Positions 30,692 to 39,694 of a DNA stretch of 64,000 nucleotides are shown here, piece by piece. Position numbers and translations under genes: made by a program. Source of the stretch: Lachnospiraceae bacterium. GTDB taxonomy: Bacteria; Bacillota_A; Clostridia; Lachnospirales; Lachnospiraceae. The stretch spans positions 62,001-126,000 of the forward strand of contig JAGAIR010000004.1 in NCBI GenBank assembly GCA_017626435.1, given 5' to 3'. Position 1 is the stretch's first letter; the number at the start of each line of letters is the position of its first letter. The notes beneath the pieces are model-generated. The model made no database searches and was not told the origin of the DNA. It worked only from the letters and a program-made list of their open reading frames with translations.

Positions 30692-32122
30692 TTACTGCAA
30701 CAACTCCTGTAAAATCTGATTCACCATCCCTGGATCAGCTTTTCCCTGCATCGCTTTCATGGTCTGTCCAACCAGGAAACCAATGGCTTTTTTCTTTCCA
30801 CTATGATAATCCTCTACTGATTTCGGATTCTCTGCAATTACCTTCTCGATCGTCTGGCGTAATGCTCCGTCATCGGATACTGTCTTAAGCCCATTATCCT
30901 CGACATATTGCTCCGGGTCAATATCCTTTTTAAAAATTTCTTCAAAAACTTCTTTTGCCACAGAACTGTTAATTGCTTTTGCCTCAGTCAATTCAATGAG
31001 TTTTGCCAGATTTTCCGGAGAAAAGCTGATATCCTCCGCTTCCATATCATTTTCTTTCAGCAGACGCATGGTTTCCACCATCAGCCAATTGGACACCTTT
31101 TTTGGTTTATTACAGATTGCTGTGGTTGCCTCAAAGAGATCTGCCATCTTTTTGGTTCCTGTGATGATTTCTGCATCATATTCCGGAATGTCATACTCTT
31201 TTTTGTATCGTTCCAGCTTTTCCGAGCGAAGCTCCGGCTGACGGCTCCGAATCTGTCCCAGCCACTCATCACTGATCATGATCGGTACCAGATCTGGTTC
31301 CGGGAAGTAACGGTAATCCTGTGCATCCTCCTTGGAACGCATCGCATAAGAAGATTCTTTGTTGTCATCCCATCTTCTGGTTTCCTGTATGACCTGTTTT
31401 CCCTCTTCCAAAAGCTCAATCTGGCGGGCACGCTCCCCTTCAATGGCATGAGAGATCGCTTTAAAAGAGTTTAAGTTTTTCATCTCTGTACGGGTGCCAA
31501 ATTCAGATGCACCTACTTCACGGACAGACAGGTTCACATCCGCACGCATGGAACCCTCCTGAAGCTTACAGTCCGATGCCCCCAGATACTGGATGATCAT
31601 TCGAAGTTTTTCCAGATAGGCAATGACCTCATCCGCAGAACGCATATCCGGTTCAGACACGATTTCGATCAATGGCACTCCGGAACGGTTATAATCTACC
31701 ATAGAACTTCCTGTCCACTCATCATGCACCAGCTTGCCGGCATCCTCCTCCATATGGATCTCATGGATACCTACTGTTTTCTTTCCTGCAGAAGTCTCAA
31801 TCTCAATCCCTCCATCACGGCAGATTGGAAGATAGAGCTGGGATATCTGATAGTTCTGTGGATTATCCGGATAGAAATAGTTCTTTCGGTCAAACTTACA
31901 ATACTGGGTAATGGTACAATTAGTGGCAAGTCCCACTGCAATGGCATATTCTACTACCTGTTTATTTAATACTGGAAGAGAGCCTGGCATACCGGTACAT
32001 ACCGGACAGGTATGTGTATTTGGTGCTCCTCCAAATTCCGTAGAACATCCACAAAAGATTTTTGTCTTCGTCGCCAGCTCTACATGTACTTCAAGTCCAA
32101 TGACGGTTTCATACTGTTTCAT
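30692..32122 (-). CDS. gatB: Asp/Glu-tRNA amidotransferase subunit B
   Basis: This ~476-residue subunit binds the mischarged tRNA and activates its side chain with ATP. It has the GatB N-terminal signature YETVIGLEVHVEL, the zinc-binding cysteines in CGCSTEFG and CPVCTGMPG, DYNRSGVPLIEIV, and the helical YqeY-like tail. The ATG at 32122 fits the family; a TTG three codons earlier is an alternative. It is the last amidotransferase gene, 44 bases after gatA. Confidence 0.97.
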   Translation of the reverse strand: MKQYETVIGLEVHVELATKTKIFCGCSTEFGGAPNTHTCPVCTGMPGSLPVLNKQVVEYAIAVGLATNCTITQYCKFDRKNYFYPDNPQNYQISQLYLPICRDGGIEIETSAGKKTVGIHEIHMEEDAGKLVHDEWTGSSMVDYNRSGVPLIEIVSEPDMRSADEVIAYLEKLRMIIQYLGASDCKLQEGSMRADVNLSVREVGASEFGTRTEMKNLNSFKAISHAIEGERARQIELLEEGKQVIQETRRWDDNKESSYAMRSKEDAQDYRYFPEPDLVPIMISDEWLGQIRSRQPELRSEKLERYKKEYDIPEYDAEIITGTKKMADLFEATTAICNKPKKVSNWLMVETMRLLKENDMEAEDISFSPENLAKLIELTEAKAINSSVAKEVFEEIFKKDIDPEQYVEDNGLKTVSDDGALRQTIEKVIAENPKSVEDYHSGKKKAIGFLVGQTMKAMQGKADPGMVNQILQELLQ

Positions 32123-32166
32123 ATTTTGCAATCTTTCCTTTCTTCAACAAATTTTGCATTTCCAAA

Positions 32167-33624
32167 TTACACCAACGGACGATTTACGAACTCTCTTGTC
32201 TGTTCATATGCATAGGCAGCACGGATAATCTTTTTCTCCTGGAAACAGTCACCAATCAGCTGTAATCCGATCGGAAGCCCCTTGGAATCCAATCCACAAG
32301 GAACGCTGATTCCTGGAAGACCTGCCAGATTCACTGAAATAGTATAAATATCTCCCAGATACATCTTGATCGGATCGCTTAAACTCTCCCCCAGCTTTGG
32401 TGCTGTGGTCGGAGCTGCCGGTCCCAGAATCACATCATATTTTTCAAATGCCTTGTCAAAAGCCTTTTTAATCAAAGCCTTGGTGCGAAGTGCCTTCAGA
32501 TAATAGGCATCATAATAACCGGAACTCAATACGAAGGAGCCTAACATGATCCTTCGCTTTACTTCGGCTCCAAATCCCTCCGAACGGGTCTTTTTATACA
32601 TATTATGAAGCCCCTCATATTCTTCGGTACGGTAGCCGTATTTAACACCATCAAACCGCTCCAGATTGGAACTCGCCTCTGCACAGGCAATGACATAATA
32701 AGCCGGAATGGCATATTCCACCAGACTCAGTTCAAATTCTTCTACAATAGCACCCTTTTTCTCTAATTCTTTTGCAGCATGTAATACTGCTTCTTTTACC
32801 TCGTCATCCAGACCTTCCCCAAAATAGTCTTTCGGAATCCCAATCTTCATTCCCTTCACATCATCCACTAATGCGGAAGTAAAATCCAGGTCATTTCGTT
32901 CAATAGAAGTGGAATCCTTACTGTCATGAGATGAGATTGTCTCCAGAATGACAGCACAGTCTGTCACATCCCTGGCAATCGGTCCAATCTGGTCTAACGA
33001 AGAGCCATAGGCGATAAGCCCATAACGGGAAACGGTCCCATAGGTCGGTTTTATTCCAGTCACCCCACAAAAAGAACTTGGCTGACGGATGGAACCACCT
33101 GTATCAGAACCTAATGCATAAAAACATTCTCCTGCTGCTACAGCTGCACAGGAACCACCGGAAGATCCTCCTGGTACATGCTCTGTATTCCATGGATTTT
33201 TTGTCTCTCCATAGGCAGAAGTCTCTGTGGTACTTCCCATGGCAAATTCATCCATATTCGTCTTTCCCAGTATCACTGCACCTGCTTTTTCCAGATTCCG
33301 TACTGCCTCAGATGTAAACGTCGGTACAAAATTTCCCAGTATTTTTGAACTGCAGGTAGTCAGTATCCCTTCTGTACACATATTATCCTTAATCGCCACA
33401 GGCACACCTGCTAAAGGAGAGGTTAATTCACCTGCATCAATTTTTGCCTGTACCTCTTTGGCTCTCTCCAAGGCACCCTCACGGTCTATGGTAACAAAAC
33501 TGTTAATCTTGTCCTCTTTTGCGGCAATGGCATCCAGAGCAGCCTGTGTTGCCTCTATCACGGAAATTTCCTTCTCTTTTATCTTTTTTCCCAGCTGGAC
33601 CGCTGTAAGATTCATTATCGACAT
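32167..33624 (-). CDS. gatA: Asp/Glu-tRNA amidotransferase subunit A
   Basis: This ~485-residue amidase-signature glutaminase supplies ammonia to GatB. The Ser-cisSer-Lys triad is visible: the Lys in VAIKDNMCTEG, and the serines in GGSSGGSCAAVAAGE and GSDTGGSIRQP. The start at 33624 has GGTGG five bases upstream; ATGs at 33636 and 33615 are alternatives. The gene starts 18 bases behind gatC in aspS-gatC-gatA-gatB. Confidence 0.97.
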   Translation of the reverse strand: MSIMNLTAVQLGKKIKEKEISVIEATQAALDAIAAKEDKINSFVTIDREGALERAKEVQAKIDAGELTSPLAGVPVAIKDNMCTEGILTTCSSKILGNFVPTFTSEAVRNLEKAGAVILGKTNMDEFAMGSTTETSAYGETKNPWNTEHVPGGSSGGSCAAVAAGECFYALGSDTGGSIRQPSSFCGVTGIKPTYGTVSRYGLIAYGSSLDQIGPIARDVTDCAVILETISSHDSKDSTSIERNDLDFTSALVDDVKGMKIGIPKDYFGEGLDDEVKEAVLHAAKELEKKGAIVEEFELSLVEYAIPAYYVIACAEASSNLERFDGVKYGYRTEEYEGLHNMYKKTRSEGFGAEVKRRIMLGSFVLSSGYYDAYYLKALRTKALIKKAFDKAFEKYDVILGPAAPTTAPKLGESLSDPIKMYLGDIYTISVNLAGLPGISVPCGLDSKGLPIGLQLIGDCFQEKKIIRAAYAYEQTREFVNRPLV

Positions 33625-33642
33625 TTCTTCCACCATTCCTTT

Positions 33643-33933
33643 CTAAACAGTTTTCGGTACCAGAAAGCTGTTTTCTTTTACCTCCGGTGCATTTGCCAGC
33701 GTTTCCTCATGTCCATCACCATTGGTAACTACATCCTCGCGGAAAACATTATTTACAGGAAATACATGAGACATCGGTTCTACCCCCTGGGTATCCAGTT
33801 CATTGAGCTTATCAATATAATCCAGCATCTCGCCCATATCTTTTTTCGCCTGTTCCTTTTCCTCCTCATCCAGTTCCAGTTTTGCCAGAATCCCTACATA
33901 ATCAATTGTTTCATCTGATATCACATTTGCCAT
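33643..33933 (-). CDS. gatC: Asp/Glu-tRNA amidotransferase subunit C
   Basis: This 96-residue subunit stabilises GatA on GatB. It matches the family throughout ([14 protein letters not shown], then [16 protein letters not shown], and FREDVV). It follows aspS by 18 bases, so all four genes form one transcript. Confidence 0.95.
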   Translation of the reverse strand: MANVISDETIDYVGILAKLELDEEEKEQAKKDMGEMLDYIDKLNELDTQGVEPMSHVFPVNNVFREDVVTNGDGHEETLANAPEVKENSFLVPKTV

Positions 33934-33951
33934 GTTTTCTCTCCTCTCTCT

Positions 33952-35283
33952 TTATGGTTCTAATCTGCTTAAATCTCTTGGGAATAAAGTGGTCTCCCTT
34001 ACATTTTCTTCTCCAATCAGCTGCATGGTCAGTCTCTCCATTCCGATTCCCAGACCGCCGTGTGGAGGCATTCCATGCTTAAAAGCGCTTAAATACTGTT
34101 CCATGCCCTCTTCTGTCATGCCGCGCTGCTCCATTTTGCCAATCAGTTCTTTGTAATCGTGGATACGCTGTCCTCCTGTGGTAATCTCCAAACCATGATA
34201 CAGAAGATCAAAGCTCAGTGTGTAAGTCTGATCCTCCGGGTCATCCATTGCATAAAACGGACGTTTTTTGGATGGATAATGCGTAACGAAAACAAAATCT
34301 GCATCATATTCTTCCTTATAGTATTGTCCGATCAAGGCTTCCTCCTCCGGCTCCAGATCATAAGGGTTACGAATCTGTCTGTTGTATTTTTCTGCCACCT
34401 GCTTTTTTGCCTCATCAAATCTGACACACGGTATCTGTTCTGTCTTTGGCAGGGTAATACCAAGTATCTTTATCTCTCTGGCATATTCCTTTTTCAACAA
34501 TGCCATCGTATACTGCAAAAATCCGGTTTCCATCGCCATAATATCCTCAAAGCCGTCTATATAGCCCATCTCAAAATCCAGGCTGGTATATTCATTTAAA
34601 TGACGCTTGGTGTTATGTTTTTCAGCACGGAACACTGGTGCTGTTTCAAATACTCTGTCAAACACCCCCACCATCATCTGCTTGTAAAACTGTGGACTCT
34701 GCTGTAAGATTGCCGGTCTGTGGAAATACTCCAGCTTAAACAGGTTTGCTCCACCTTCGGCACTCTTTGCCCCCAGTTTTGGTGTATGGATTTCTGTAAA
34801 TCCCTGACTATACAGAAAATCCCGGAATCCTCTGACCAGTCCTTCCTGAATGCGGAATTTTGCACGCTCTCTTACATTCCGAAGAGAAACGGAACGGTTA
34901 TTTAATTTTGCTTCCAGGGAAGTGTTTAATTTCCATTTGGAAATAGCCAGCGGCATCTGCTCTGCCGGCTCAGACAGCACACGAATGGTGCTCAGACGAA
35001 GCTCTACTCCATTGGGTGCACGGTCCTCTGCTGCAACCGTACCTTCTACCTCTACCGTAGATGCTTCTTTTAAACTTTTCAGATCAAACCGGGTAACTCC
35101 CTCCTCATAGACACACTGGAGAAGCCCCTCTCTCTTTCTCAATACAACAAATGCCACATCACCCATATCACGTATGGTATGCACGGCACCATTAACTTTG
35201 ATGCTTTTGCCGATATGGTCACCAGACAAAATCTCTGTAATTTCTAATGTTTCCTTTTTTGCTACTCCTGTCATAAATTCCAT
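33952..35283 (-). CDS. aspS: Archaeal-type aspartyl-tRNA synthetase, probably non-discriminating
   Basis: This 443-residue class II synthetase has an N-terminal OB-fold anticodon domain (~15-110) and a catalytic core (QSPQFYKQMM, FRAEKHNTKRHLNEYTSLDFEM, GLGIGMERLTMQ). It is ~150 residues shorter than bacterial AspRS and lacks the GAD insertion; it matches the archaeal-type AspRS2 of Clostridia. Such enzymes often charge both tRNA-Asp and tRNA-Asn, and GatCAB then converts Asp-tRNA-Asn to Asn-tRNA-Asn. The placement first in an operon with gatCAB fits that. AAAGGAATTAGATT precedes the start, and a T-box controls the operon. Confidence 0.92.
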   Translation of the reverse strand: MEFMTGVAKKETLEITEILSGDHIGKSIKVNGAVHTIRDMGDVAFVVLRKREGLLQCVYEEGVTRFDLKSLKEASTVEVEGTVAAEDRAPNGVELRLSTIRVLSEPAEQMPLAISKWKLNTSLEAKLNNRSVSLRNVRERAKFRIQEGLVRGFRDFLYSQGFTEIHTPKLGAKSAEGGANLFKLEYFHRPAILQQSPQFYKQMMVGVFDRVFETAPVFRAEKHNTKRHLNEYTSLDFEMGYIDGFEDIMAMETGFLQYTMALLKKEYAREIKILGITLPKTEQIPCVRFDEAKKQVAEKYNRQIRNPYDLEPEEEALIGQYYKEEYDADFVFVTHYPSKKRPFYAMDDPEDQTYTLSFDLLYHGLEITTGGQRIHDYKELIGKMEQRGMTEEGMEQYLSAFKHGMPPHGGLGIGMERLTMQLIGEENVRETTLFPRDLSRLEP

Positions 35284-35450
35284 AATCTAATTCCTTTCTG
35301 CTGCCTTCCACAGCCATCAGATTTCCATGACGTGCTATGCCGACATCCTGGATATTCACTGAGCTGTTCTGTGCGTCAACCAGAGTGGAATCCATACAAG
35401 AGCAGACTTACACCCAAAGGGTCATATCATTGATATATCCAGTCAGAAAA

Positions 35451-35746
35451 CAAAAAATCCCAGGAGATAAAAATCTCCCGGGACGGATATACTAACTCCG
35501 CGGTACCACCCGCAATTCACACGCCTTTGTGTGCAGCTCAACCACATAACGCCGTGTCCGCGCATAAACCTACTCGATATAACCTGTTCAGTCCATGGGC
35601 TCCAGAGTGTTCTCCACCTTGACTTGTATCGGTCATGAGCTTTCAGTCGGTGACATCATGTTCCTGTCGAAAAATACAATCTCAAGATTTTGTCTCTTTC
35701 AAAGCCTTTGTCTCTTTCAATTTTGATGGTAGTATTTCCATCACTG
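35451..35746 (-). promoter_or_regulatory. T-box riboswitch of aspS-gatCAB
   Basis: The minus-strand leader contains the antiterminator signature GGGTGGTACCGCGG (35498-35511). It is followed by a terminator with CCCGGGAGAT/ATCTCCTGGG arms (about 35459-35482) and TTTTTT. Uncharged tRNA favours read-through. A GAC triplet (35591-35593, before TGAAC) is a candidate Asp specifier, not proven. The variable base after TGG is T, predicting a tRNA with A73 or a G-U contact. This fills most of the 536-base gap between aspS and the DUF1002 gene. Confidence 0.88.
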
Positions 35747-35752
35747 TTTAAA

Positions 35753-35781
35753 AGAATACCATAAGAATTTTTGAATTTCAA
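35753..35781 (-). promoter_or_regulatory. Candidate promoter of the aspS T-box transcript
   Basis: Minus-strand TTGAAA (35776-35781), 17-base spacer and TATTCT (35753-35758), placed right before the T-box stem I region. Confidence 0.55.
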
Positions 35782-35819
35782 GAGGTTTCTTACAATTTTT
35801 GTAATATTTTTACCATCTC

Positions 35820-36749
35820 TTAAAATAATCCGGTAAAGAAATCTTTAATTGCCGTGAAGATATTGGAAAAGAAATTTCCCACCTTTTCTGCCAGTCCCTC
35901 CGTGTCCACCTTACTGAAATCAATTCCTGCATCTTTCAGCTTGTTATATATTTCCGAAGCCTGTTCCTTTATGGCGTCCACATCCACATCGACCTTGGAT
36001 ACCTTTTCCATCATATCTGTAATATTCTGGATATCATCTTCAGAAAGATTGAGATCCAACGCTCTGGCAGAGGCCTCTACTGCATCACGGATATCCGCCG
36101 GTGAAGAAAGCTGGTCTTCAAATACCTTCTGTTTTACTGCTGCTACCAGTTGTTCCACCTTTTCTTTATCACCAACACTTTCCGCAACCTCTGCGGTAGT
36201 CACCAGCTCATCAGTAGCCGCATCCATTGTTGACTCGGAAATATCCTGTCCTGTCATTACTGCATATGCCTTCATGGCACCCACCAGGGCCGAGGTTCCA
36301 GAAATATTAAATGGACCGACCACCGTCACCTTGGCATCCTCCAATCCTGCAGTCACCAATGCATTACAATACATACCAGAAGTACAATAACTGATATTTT
36401 TTGTGGAAACCTGAATCCCGCTTCCCTTCTCTGTCTTAACGATCATAACAGAAGATAAGGCACGTGTCCCGATCACATTGGATGCAATATATTCTCCCAG
36501 ATAGTCATGTTCCTCCTGGTTTGTAATCTCTATGGTTTTGTAATTGCCCAAATCTGATTCGGCAATTCCAAACCCATCCAGAACCGCCTGCTTTTCTGAC
36601 GGCTTTAAATCCTGTCCAAATGCAATATAACGGTCATAGCTGGTATCCTCTCCGTCAACCACTGCATCTGCTGATGCCCTGCCTGCCGGAGCAAATACAA
36701 TCCCCAGGGTCAGTGCTCCACACAATAATAAGCTGATTCCTCTTTTCAT
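35820..36749 (-). CDS. Exported DUF1002 protein (YpuA-like)
   Basis: This 309-residue protein begins with a signal peptide (MKRGISLLLCGALTLGIVF, cleavage expected near ASA-DA at ~28). It matches DUF1002/YpuA of Firmicutes along its length (YDRYIAFGQDLKPSEKQ, then ASNVIGTRALSSVMI, and GPFNISGTSALVGAMKAY). The C-terminal third is helical and the protein ends with a hydrophobic, Phe-rich stretch. The function of the family is not known. GGAGGGATATT precedes the start. It stands alone, with dapL on one side and the T-box on the other. Confidence 0.88.
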   Translation of the reverse strand: MKRGISLLLCGALTLGIVFAPAGRASADAVVDGEDTSYDRYIAFGQDLKPSEKQAVLDGFGIAESDLGNYKTIEITNQEEHDYLGEYIASNVIGTRALSSVMIVKTEKGSGIQVSTKNISYCTSGMYCNALVTAGLEDAKVTVVGPFNISGTSALVGAMKAYAVMTGQDISESTMDAATDELVTTAEVAESVGDKEKVEQLVAAVKQKVFEDQLSSPADIRDAVEASARALDLNLSEDDIQNITDMMEKVSKVDVDVDAIKEQASEIYNKLKDAGIDFSKVDTEGLAEKVGNFFSNIFTAIKDFFTGLF

Positions 36750-36830
36750 AATATCCCTCCATACCTGTGCATCATCTGCACTTATGAATTTCTCACTTTA
36801 AAAAAACTAATATTTATTGTTTCATTATAA

Positions 36831-36866
36831 TACAAAAGCCCTCTGCATAAAAGCAAAGGGCCAAAA
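36831..36866 (-). terminator. Terminator of dapL
   Basis: Minus-strand GCCCTTTGC/GCAGAGGGC arms around a short loop (about 36838-36864), followed by TTTTGT, sit just behind dapL. Confidence 0.75.
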
Positions 36867-36886
36867 CTTTCATAAAATTATAATAT

Positions 36887-38110
36887 TTACAGAGCTTTTC
36901 CAGCCTTAATACGCTCCATTGCTCTCTGGGTATTTTCTAAGCTGCCAAATGCAGTCAGACGGAAATAGCCTTCTCCGCTAGGACCGAATCCAGAACCAGG
37001 AGTACCTACGATATTTAAGTTCTCCAACAAGTAATCAAAGAACTCCCAGGAAGTCATCTTTTCTGGTGTCTTAAGCCAGATATATGGAGCATCCACGCCA
37101 CCATAAACCTCATATCCTGCTTCGCTCAGACCCTCACGGATCAATCTTGCGTTATTCATATAATAAGCTATCTGTTCACCAGTCTGTTTTTTTCCTTCCT
37201 CCGTATATACAGCAGCTCCGGCAGCCTGAATGATATAAGGAGCTCCATTAAACTTCGTACCATGACGGCGCGCCCAAAGGCTATGCAAAGTCACATCACC
37301 ACATTTTAATTCCTTTGGAATCACAGTAAATCCAAGACGTGTTCCGGTAAATCCAGCATTCTTGGAGAAACTACGCAGCTCAATGGCACATGCCTTTGCC
37401 CCTTCGCACTCATAAATAGAATGAGGAACGTTCTCACTGGAAATATATGCTTCATAGGCAGCATCATAGATGATCACAGAACCGTTTTTCAACGCATAGT
37501 CAACCCAAACCTGAAGCTGGTCCTTGGTCAGTGTTGTTCCAGTTGGATTGTTAGGGAAACAAAGATAAATAATATCCGGTATCTCCTTTGGAAGCTCTGG
37601 AACAAAATTATTTTCCTTGGTACAAGGCATATAAATCACATCAGACCACTTTTCTGTCTCTGGATTATAAATACCGGTACGACCAGACATGGCGTTAGTA
37701 TCCACGTAAACAGGATAAACCGGATCGCACACTGCAATCTTATTGTCCTGAGCAAAAATATCACCAATATTACCAGAATCACTTTTCGCACCATCGCTGA
37801 CAAAAATCTCATCAGCCTGAATATCACAGCCGCGTGTTTTATAGTCATTTTCCACAATGGCTGTCCGTAAAAAATCATATCCCAGATCTGGTGCATATCC
37901 TTTAAAGGTTTCTTTTTTAGACATCTCGTCTACTGCACTGTGCAGACGGTCGATCACAGCAGGTGCCAATGGCAATGTTACATCACCGATTCCCAGCTTG
38001 ATAATATCCTTCTGTGGATTTGCCTCACTATAGGCAGAAACCTTCTTTGCAATCGTAGAAAAAAGATAACTTCCCGGCAACTTCAAATAATTATCATTGA
38101 TTTTAAACAT
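36887..38110 (-). CDS. dapL: LL-diaminopimelate aminotransferase
   Basis: This 407-residue PLP enzyme makes LL-diaminopimelate directly from tetrahydrodipicolinate, a one-step route to lysine and peptidoglycan precursors. Family features are strong: [48 protein letters not shown] and the PLP lysine in [16 protein letters not shown]. The ATG at 38110 has AAAGGTGG upstream; a GTG four codons earlier is less likely. No other lysine gene is adjacent. Confidence 0.96.
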   Translation of the reverse strand: MFKINDNYLKLPGSYLFSTIAKKVSAYSEANPQKDIIKLGIGDVTLPLAPAVIDRLHSAVDEMSKKETFKGYAPDLGYDFLRTAIVENDYKTRGCDIQADEIFVSDGAKSDSGNIGDIFAQDNKIAVCDPVYPVYVDTNAMSGRTGIYNPETEKWSDVIYMPCTKENNFVPELPKEIPDIIYLCFPNNPTGTTLTKDQLQVWVDYALKNGSVIIYDAAYEAYISSENVPHSIYECEGAKACAIELRSFSKNAGFTGTRLGFTVIPKELKCGDVTLHSLWARRHGTKFNGAPYIIQAAGAAVYTEEGKKQTGEQIAYYMNNARLIREGLSEAGYEVYGGVDAPYIWLKTPEKMTSWEFFDYLLENLNIVGTPGSGFGPSGEGYFRLTAFGSLENTQRAMERIKAGKAL

Positions 38111-38183
38111 CCCTAAAACCACCTTTCATCTTCATTTATAACTGGGGTCATTTTACAACAGACCTCTCTGATTTGCAACCTTC

Positions 38184-39293
38184 CTATTTACGAAATACCT
38201 TTTTGGCTATCTGTACAACTCCCTTAACCGGCTTTTTCAGTTCCTCCAGTTCCTGATCCTTCTCTTCGATGATCTGTTGCTGTTTTGCAATGACTTCACC
38301 TAAAATAAGTACCAGTTCCTTAGAAGAATACTGGGTTGCTTTTTCCCCGCCATCAGCCGTTACAACTTCATCCTGAAACAGAACGCCGTCTTGTCTTCCC
38401 ATATATTGTTTTGCCACAGTGGCATTTCCCTCTTTATACAACTCCATAAATGCCAGCTGTTCTTCCTTGGAAAAGTATTTTCCCTTATCATAACCGACAT
38501 GTCCTACCATTTCTTCCTGTACCTGTGTCAATAATGGCACCATAAAGTTCTTTTTATTCTTATATATTTCGTTATTGTTTAAAAGACGCTTTACTTCCAG
38601 ACAGCTTCCCTCCAGGCTGGCATTCACCACATTGTCCGGACTTTTAAATTCATCCGTCAGCTCCAGTCCCAAAACATGCAGGAAATCAGAGGTAATACTT
38701 CCTCCATAATACTGCTGCTTCTCATATACCCTGACAATTATATTTTCTTTCCCAACCGCCTTGGCAATCTCCTCCAGACGTTTGTAATAATCAACATTAA
38801 AATATTTATATTTACCAGATTCGATATATTTTTTAAAAGACATTGTCATGGTCTCTTTTACCTGCTGTGCCCAATAGGACTGAATCAGCAGATCCTGTCT
38901 TCTCAGATATACAATAACTTTTACATCTGCCCCCATCTGGGTAAACATTTCTTTATATTTGATCCATTTCTCTGTAGTCAGATCTTTGTTATTCCAAAAC
39001 TGTTCATCAGACAAAATAATATTCGGAAATTTTTCCAAAAGCTTCTGAATCTTTTCCATTCCCTGGGCTACGATCTTCTCTTCTTCCTCCGGCATACGCT
39101 TTTTATTTTCATCCAGCACTTTCCGGTTCATAAAATGACCGTTTCTGTTTACTCCTATTCCAGGAAAACGAAATCCTAAATCCGGGTAACAAAAACCCTT
39201 TGATTTTAAAACTTTACGATTTTTGCTGCAAAAAAACTGAATTGCAGAAGTACCAGTTTTCGGGGTTCCTACATGTAAAAATATGGTAGACAT
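38184..39293 (-). CDS. Sulfotransferase-like protein
   Basis: This 369-residue protein begins STIFLHVGTPKTGTSAIQ, matching the 5'-phosphosulfate-binding loop of PAPS-dependent sulfotransferases (PKTGTS). A second typical segment, VKVIVYLRRQDLLIQSYW, fits the 3'-phosphate site. The C-terminal ~50 residues form a Glu/Lys-rich coiled coil ending in a basic tail. No signal peptide is seen, so it is cytoplasmic, perhaps membrane-associated. Related proteins occur in capsule and surface glycan loci. The acceptor is unknown, and no PAPS synthesis gene is in the window. GGAGGAATCT precedes the start; dapL follows it by 73 bases. Confidence 0.78.
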   Translation of the reverse strand: MSTIFLHVGTPKTGTSAIQFFCSKNRKVLKSKGFCYPDLGFRFPGIGVNRNGHFMNRKVLDENKKRMPEEEEKIVAQGMEKIQKLLEKFPNIILSDEQFWNNKDLTTEKWIKYKEMFTQMGADVKVIVYLRRQDLLIQSYWAQQVKETMTMSFKKYIESGKYKYFNVDYYKRLEEIAKAVGKENIIVRVYEKQQYYGGSITSDFLHVLGLELTDEFKSPDNVVNASLEGSCLEVKRLLNNNEIYKNKKNFMVPLLTQVQEEMVGHVGYDKGKYFSKEEQLAFMELYKEGNATVAKQYMGRQDGVLFQDEVVTADGGEKATQYSSKELVLILGEVIAKQQQIIEEKDQELEELKKPVKGVVQIAKKVFRK

Positions 39294-39393
39294 AGATTCC
39301 TCCTAATAAGAGACTGTTCAGTCAACTTTTGTTACTTTTCACTTCGCATATACGAGATTCTACGCATGAGTGCGCATCCACACGGAGCATTTT

Positions 39394-39426
39394 TTACTTT
39401 ATGGAATGAACTTTCTTATAAAGTAA
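39394..39426. repeat. AT-rich inverted repeat upstream of the sulfotransferase gene
   Basis: TTACTTTAT (39394-39402) and ATAAAGTAA (39418-39426) are perfect 9-bp arms around 15 bases. It lies between the tRNA-Pro terminator and the sulfotransferase gene. Nothing else in 39294-39419 is recognisable. Confidence 0.4.
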
Positions 39427-39455
39427 GAAACCCCGGAAGCCAAAAACCCCCGGGG
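39420..39455 (-). terminator. Candidate terminator after tRNA-Pro
   Basis: Minus-strand CCCCGG and CCGGGG arms (39450-39455 and 39431-39436) with a 13-base loop are followed by TTTCTTACTTT. The stem is short but all G-C. Confidence 0.5.
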
Positions 39456-39506
39456 CTGCCCCTGCCAAGGATTTCCTTCATCAAGTGAAAATTGAATCCT
39501 TGCGCA

Positions 39507-39580
39507 TCGAGGTGACAGGATTTGAACCTGCGACCTCTGCGTCCCGAACGCAGCGCTATACCAAACTTAGCCACACCTCG
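39507..39580 (-). tRNA. tRNA-Pro (CGG)
   Basis: This 74-base tRNA has acceptor arms CGAGGTG/CACCTCG, the anticodon arm CTGCG-TTCGGGA-CGCAG giving anticodon CGG (reads CCG), and a T arm with GGTTCAAATCC. The discriminator base is A, and CCA is not encoded. The A73 fits the TGGT of the proS T-box at 58788-58801. Confidence 0.95.
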
Positions 39581-39694
39581 CTAAGACAAAATCATAAAAC
39601 TATTTTAACCTAATGTCAAGCAAATTTCCTCGGAAAAGTAAAATTTCTTCATAAAATTGTAATATTTTTGTCTTAATTTCTTTATAAACATCCA

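Noticed and set aside
39300..39400. Possible mobile-element end near the tRNA-Pro gene
   Set aside because: There is no integrase, no direct repeat of the tRNA 3' end and no other mobile gene.
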